This document shows, piece after piece, positions 61,945 to 64,000 of a stretch of 64,000 nt of DNA. Numbering within the stretch: the first letter of the stretch is position 1; each line of letters begins with the position of its first letter. The stretch comes from Corythucha ciliata (Eukaryota > Arthropoda > Insecta > Hemiptera > Tingidae), in NCBI GenBank assembly GCA_038030265.1, contig CM075941.1, forward strand, positions 41,788,164-41,852,163, read 5' to 3'. The notes under the pieces are model-generated. The model was not told the origin of the DNA, did no database searches, and saw nothing but the letters and a program-made list of their open reading frames with translations. The translations under genes were made by a program, and so were the position numbers.

Positions 61945-63070
61945 TTAGTACTAGTCTTCATAAGAATATAGAAAAAAGAATGGCCGAAAAATTCCCAAAA
62001 CTGACTGAGAAAAATGCGGGCCAATTTTCAAGCATCCTGAAACCCCCCCTTAAGTATTTTCTGTACTTACAACGAAATTTAAAGCACGCGGACGAACGGG
62101 TACAAACCTGAAACATCCCACTCACTAAACTAAAAGACTGAATACTGAAAGTGAAAGCGTAAAGGGTGACTCCCACCCCCACCCCGATTTTTTTCTGCCT
62201 CAAGTCCTGGCTGAACTTTTTCGCTGATGAAGCATTTATTTTATTTTTTATTTTTCAGCGTACACTGAGCCCACTGTGTTTACTTGATGTAAGGCTCGAC
62301 AAATTTTACTGTGGTCACCACCCAATTGTTATTTTCGGTGAACGTTGCAATCCTTACTCTGGCCCCTGACTAATATCATAAAACTTAAGCTGGGGTTTTT
62401 ACTGTGGTCACCCCTTACCATAAGGGTAACAACGCCGCAATCAATAATGTCAACCACCAACGCCCGAAAGACGAGGACGCATCACTTGTTTTTACTGTGG
62501 CAACTTCAATCATCGCTTGGGTCGCGCCGCATACTTTAGTGCTCTAAAAGTAGCGTGAACACCGGGCGCTACGGTAATATTCGAGCGCTTTGACCACCTT
62601 AATAGAAGCGTAGGGGTACAGCGAAAGCTGTTGTGCCAAATCTACATTTTCCTATTGAACGAATAATTTTATACTGCAATAAAGGAGGAATAAATAATAT
62701 TATTGAATTCTCGTGGGGAATATGTTGGGATTTTTTGCAGCGGTCCACAGCATTAACTAGTCTGACACCGGCGGTATTTGGTGCAGCACATTAAATTTTA
62801 CCAATGGGTACCAATGAAATTTTACCATTGGGTACCAATGAAGCAGAAGCCATTGTCATGAGTAAACTTTACAGGAAAATTTCGGCTCGGTCTTTCCGTG
62901 TATCTCGACTCGTTCAGGTAATTATTCTTACTTCATTTTTATACTTATTGAATTTACCTTCAAGTGCAGCAATATAACAACATTTCTGTGTGCTGAGATC
63001 AGGCTGTCCGAGGAACTATTCCGAAAGGGTTTTCATTTTATTTAATAAATTCTGCCTCAGGCTTGTACAG
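61945..63070. other. no gene recognised
   Basis: A 20-odd-base direct repeat, ATTTTACCA(A/T)TGGGTACCA with ATGAA, lies at about 62793-62842. TTTTACTGTGGTCACC occurs at 62304 and 62396. Confidence 0.4.
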
Positions 63071-63188
63071 TTAGAGTGCCCGCGCACTAGGCAGCCTGGC
63101 TGCGGCAGCCAGGCTGCGGCAGCCAAAGTGTGGGCAGCCAAATAGAGCAGCCAATTGAGCAGCCGGATTCTAGTCAGTCGTTCCCGAG

Positions 63189-63453
63189 ATGGAAGTGGAA
63201 GAGGTAATAATTGTTCACGCTTTGTCTCGCAAAAAAAGGAAAATGGAGAGAAAATATTGGATTCATCCTTTACTTACGGAGCCGACACTCCAAGGGTCAA
63301 TTTCAAGCATACTTCCGGGACCTACGACTACATTCAGATAAATTTTTCAACTATACAAGAATGTCAGTGAAATCATTCGACGACGATCATGGGCACCGAT
63401 ACTCGAATGCGAGCGTCTATAACTCCGGAGGAAAAATTAGTAATTACTTTAAG
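63189..63453 (+). pseudogene. Harbinger transposase, first exon, frameshifted
   Basis: Starts MEVEEVIIVHALSRKKRKME, then KYWIHPLLTE, the usual Harbinger N-terminus. After a frame change near 63290 it reads AYFRDLRLHSDKFFNYTRMS, and after another near 63390 MRASITPEEKLVITL, which corresponds to SIQPGERLAVTLRFLASG of the copy at 41770. The exon ends at AAG|GTGAGT (63453). Two frameshifts, so inactive. Confidence 0.7.
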
Positions 63454-63513
63454 GTGAGTTCACAGAAAATAACTGTTTATTTTATATTACGCATGTTTAT
63501 TTAAAAAAAAATG

Positions 63514-64000
63514 CTAGCAATGCGCAAACAAATCAAGAACCTCGGAGGTTTGGTTAGCGTCCGATGATAACGTATCCGTTGGTGACAATGCTTGTAGTTG
63601 CCCCCTCGTTGTGCCATCGTTTTCACGCGAATAATCGTGGTGACGATTGTTGTGCCCTGATGTCCCCAGTCGATTATTTGTTGCAACAAATTCCTGATGT
63701 GGTGATTGATTGTGCACGATTGGGCGTCCATAGAAGGGTGGTGGGGGAACACTACCCGAGGCTGCTGTCCAATAACTTGACCTTCTCCGGTAGTCAGTGG
63801 CTGGATCTGAATAGGGGAATTGGCGAGGTGTAACTAATTCTGATCGTTGGGTTTCCACGTGAGGATTCTGGGCGTTCCTTATTATCTCCATCAATTCCAT
63901 TTTCGTTGACAACTTACGGTAATGAGCAATTTTTATGAAATCTTCCACCAGCGAAAGCATAAATAGTCGGTCAGCGTCCGTTTCATTGTTTTTTTCGCGT
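63514..64000 (-). CDS. BESS-type C-terminal exon of a Harbinger MADF protein
   Basis: The frame enters from the right edge (EKNNETDADRLFMLSLVEDF), a BESS motif (D-x-x-LF-x-SL-x-x-DF), followed by KMELMEIIRNAQ and a Ser/Pro/Gln-rich tail ending LDLFAHC at 63514. It lies in the first intron of the plus-strand transposase. The MADF part should lie right of the window. BESS domains mediate protein-protein contact of MADF proteins. Confidence 0.65.
   Translation of the reverse strand, partial: REKNNETDADRLFMLSLVEDFIKIAHYRKLSTKMELMEIIRNAQNPHVETQRSELVTPRQFPYSDPATDYRRRSSYWTAASGSVPPPPFYGRPIVHNQSPHQEFVATNNRLGTSGHNNRHHDYSRENDGTTRGQLQALSPTDTLSSDANQTSEVLDLFAHC

Larger units (their letters stand above)
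63074..64000 (+). mobile_element. left end of a second Harbinger-type element, runs off the window
   Basis: TTA (63071-63073) precedes GAGTGCCCGCGCACTAGG, then a set of GGCAGCC words (GCAGCCTGGCTGCGG twice). It contains a transposase first exon and an antisense BESS exon. The right end is outside the window. Confidence 0.65.

Overview
This window looks like intergenic or heterochromatic DNA of a repeat-rich arthropod, probably an insect; the species cannot be fixed from sequence alone. The reasons are spliced eukaryotic gene structures, BEL/Pao and Ty3/Gypsy retrotransposons, a Penelope-like element (PLE), I-type and CR1/Jockey-type LINEs, PIF/Harbinger and hAT DNA transposons, many MITEs and several minisatellites. 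No complete conserved host gene is visible. The best host-like candidates are a small secreted-protein exon (about 34.0-34.4 kb, minus) and an inverted pair of SWIM zinc-finger fragments (32.6-33.6 kb). Nothing here looks bacterial and there is no operon structure. Identities and percentages are by eye.

Layout. 0-3.7 kb: an LTR-like end cut by the window edge, a hairpin MITE and a minisatellite. 3.7-9.2 kb: a plus-strand Gypsy integrase fragment followed by antisense sequence into which a minus-strand Gypsy element (4444-7398) and two DNA transposons have inserted. 10.1-16.1 kb: a nearly full-length but broken BEL/Pao element. 16.1-17.4 kb: a second copy of the LTR-like end plus a tandem repeat. 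17.4-23.6 kb: a second copy of the 3.7-9.2 kb composite in circularly permuted order. It was invaded by a 5'-truncated LINE, which was invaded in turn by a PLE with an open 829-residue RT plus GIY-YIG protein. 23.6-32.6 kb: MITEs and degenerate short-period arrays. 32.6-36.4 kb: SWIM fragments, the secreted-protein candidate and a Gypsy gag with primer-binding site. 36.4-38.3 kb: a foldback-like element with long inverted arms built of ~155-bp tandem units.

39.0-48.5 kb is a record of nested insertion. An I-type LINE with RNase H is split by a DNA element with a 5-bp target duplication. That element holds a Harbinger transposon whose transposase can be read across three exons. The Harbinger carries a hAT MITE, and part of it has been duplicated in tandem (1.7 kb, almost unchanged). 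48.7-57.4 kb holds further MITEs, several with exact target-site duplications (TSDs).

57.4-57.8 kb holds a 143-bp perfect inverted repeat flanked by a 14-bp TSD, with hammerhead-ribozyme-like sequence in each arm. I read it as a small PLE-related or retrozyme-like insertion. 59.6-60.5 kb is another degenerate array. The right edge (63.07 kb onward) is the left end of a second Harbinger-type element, again with an antisense BESS exon inside the transposase gene.

The two most useful internal controls are the paired composite loci, which give pre-insertion (empty) sites for four insertions, and the nested TSDs, which give the order of events.
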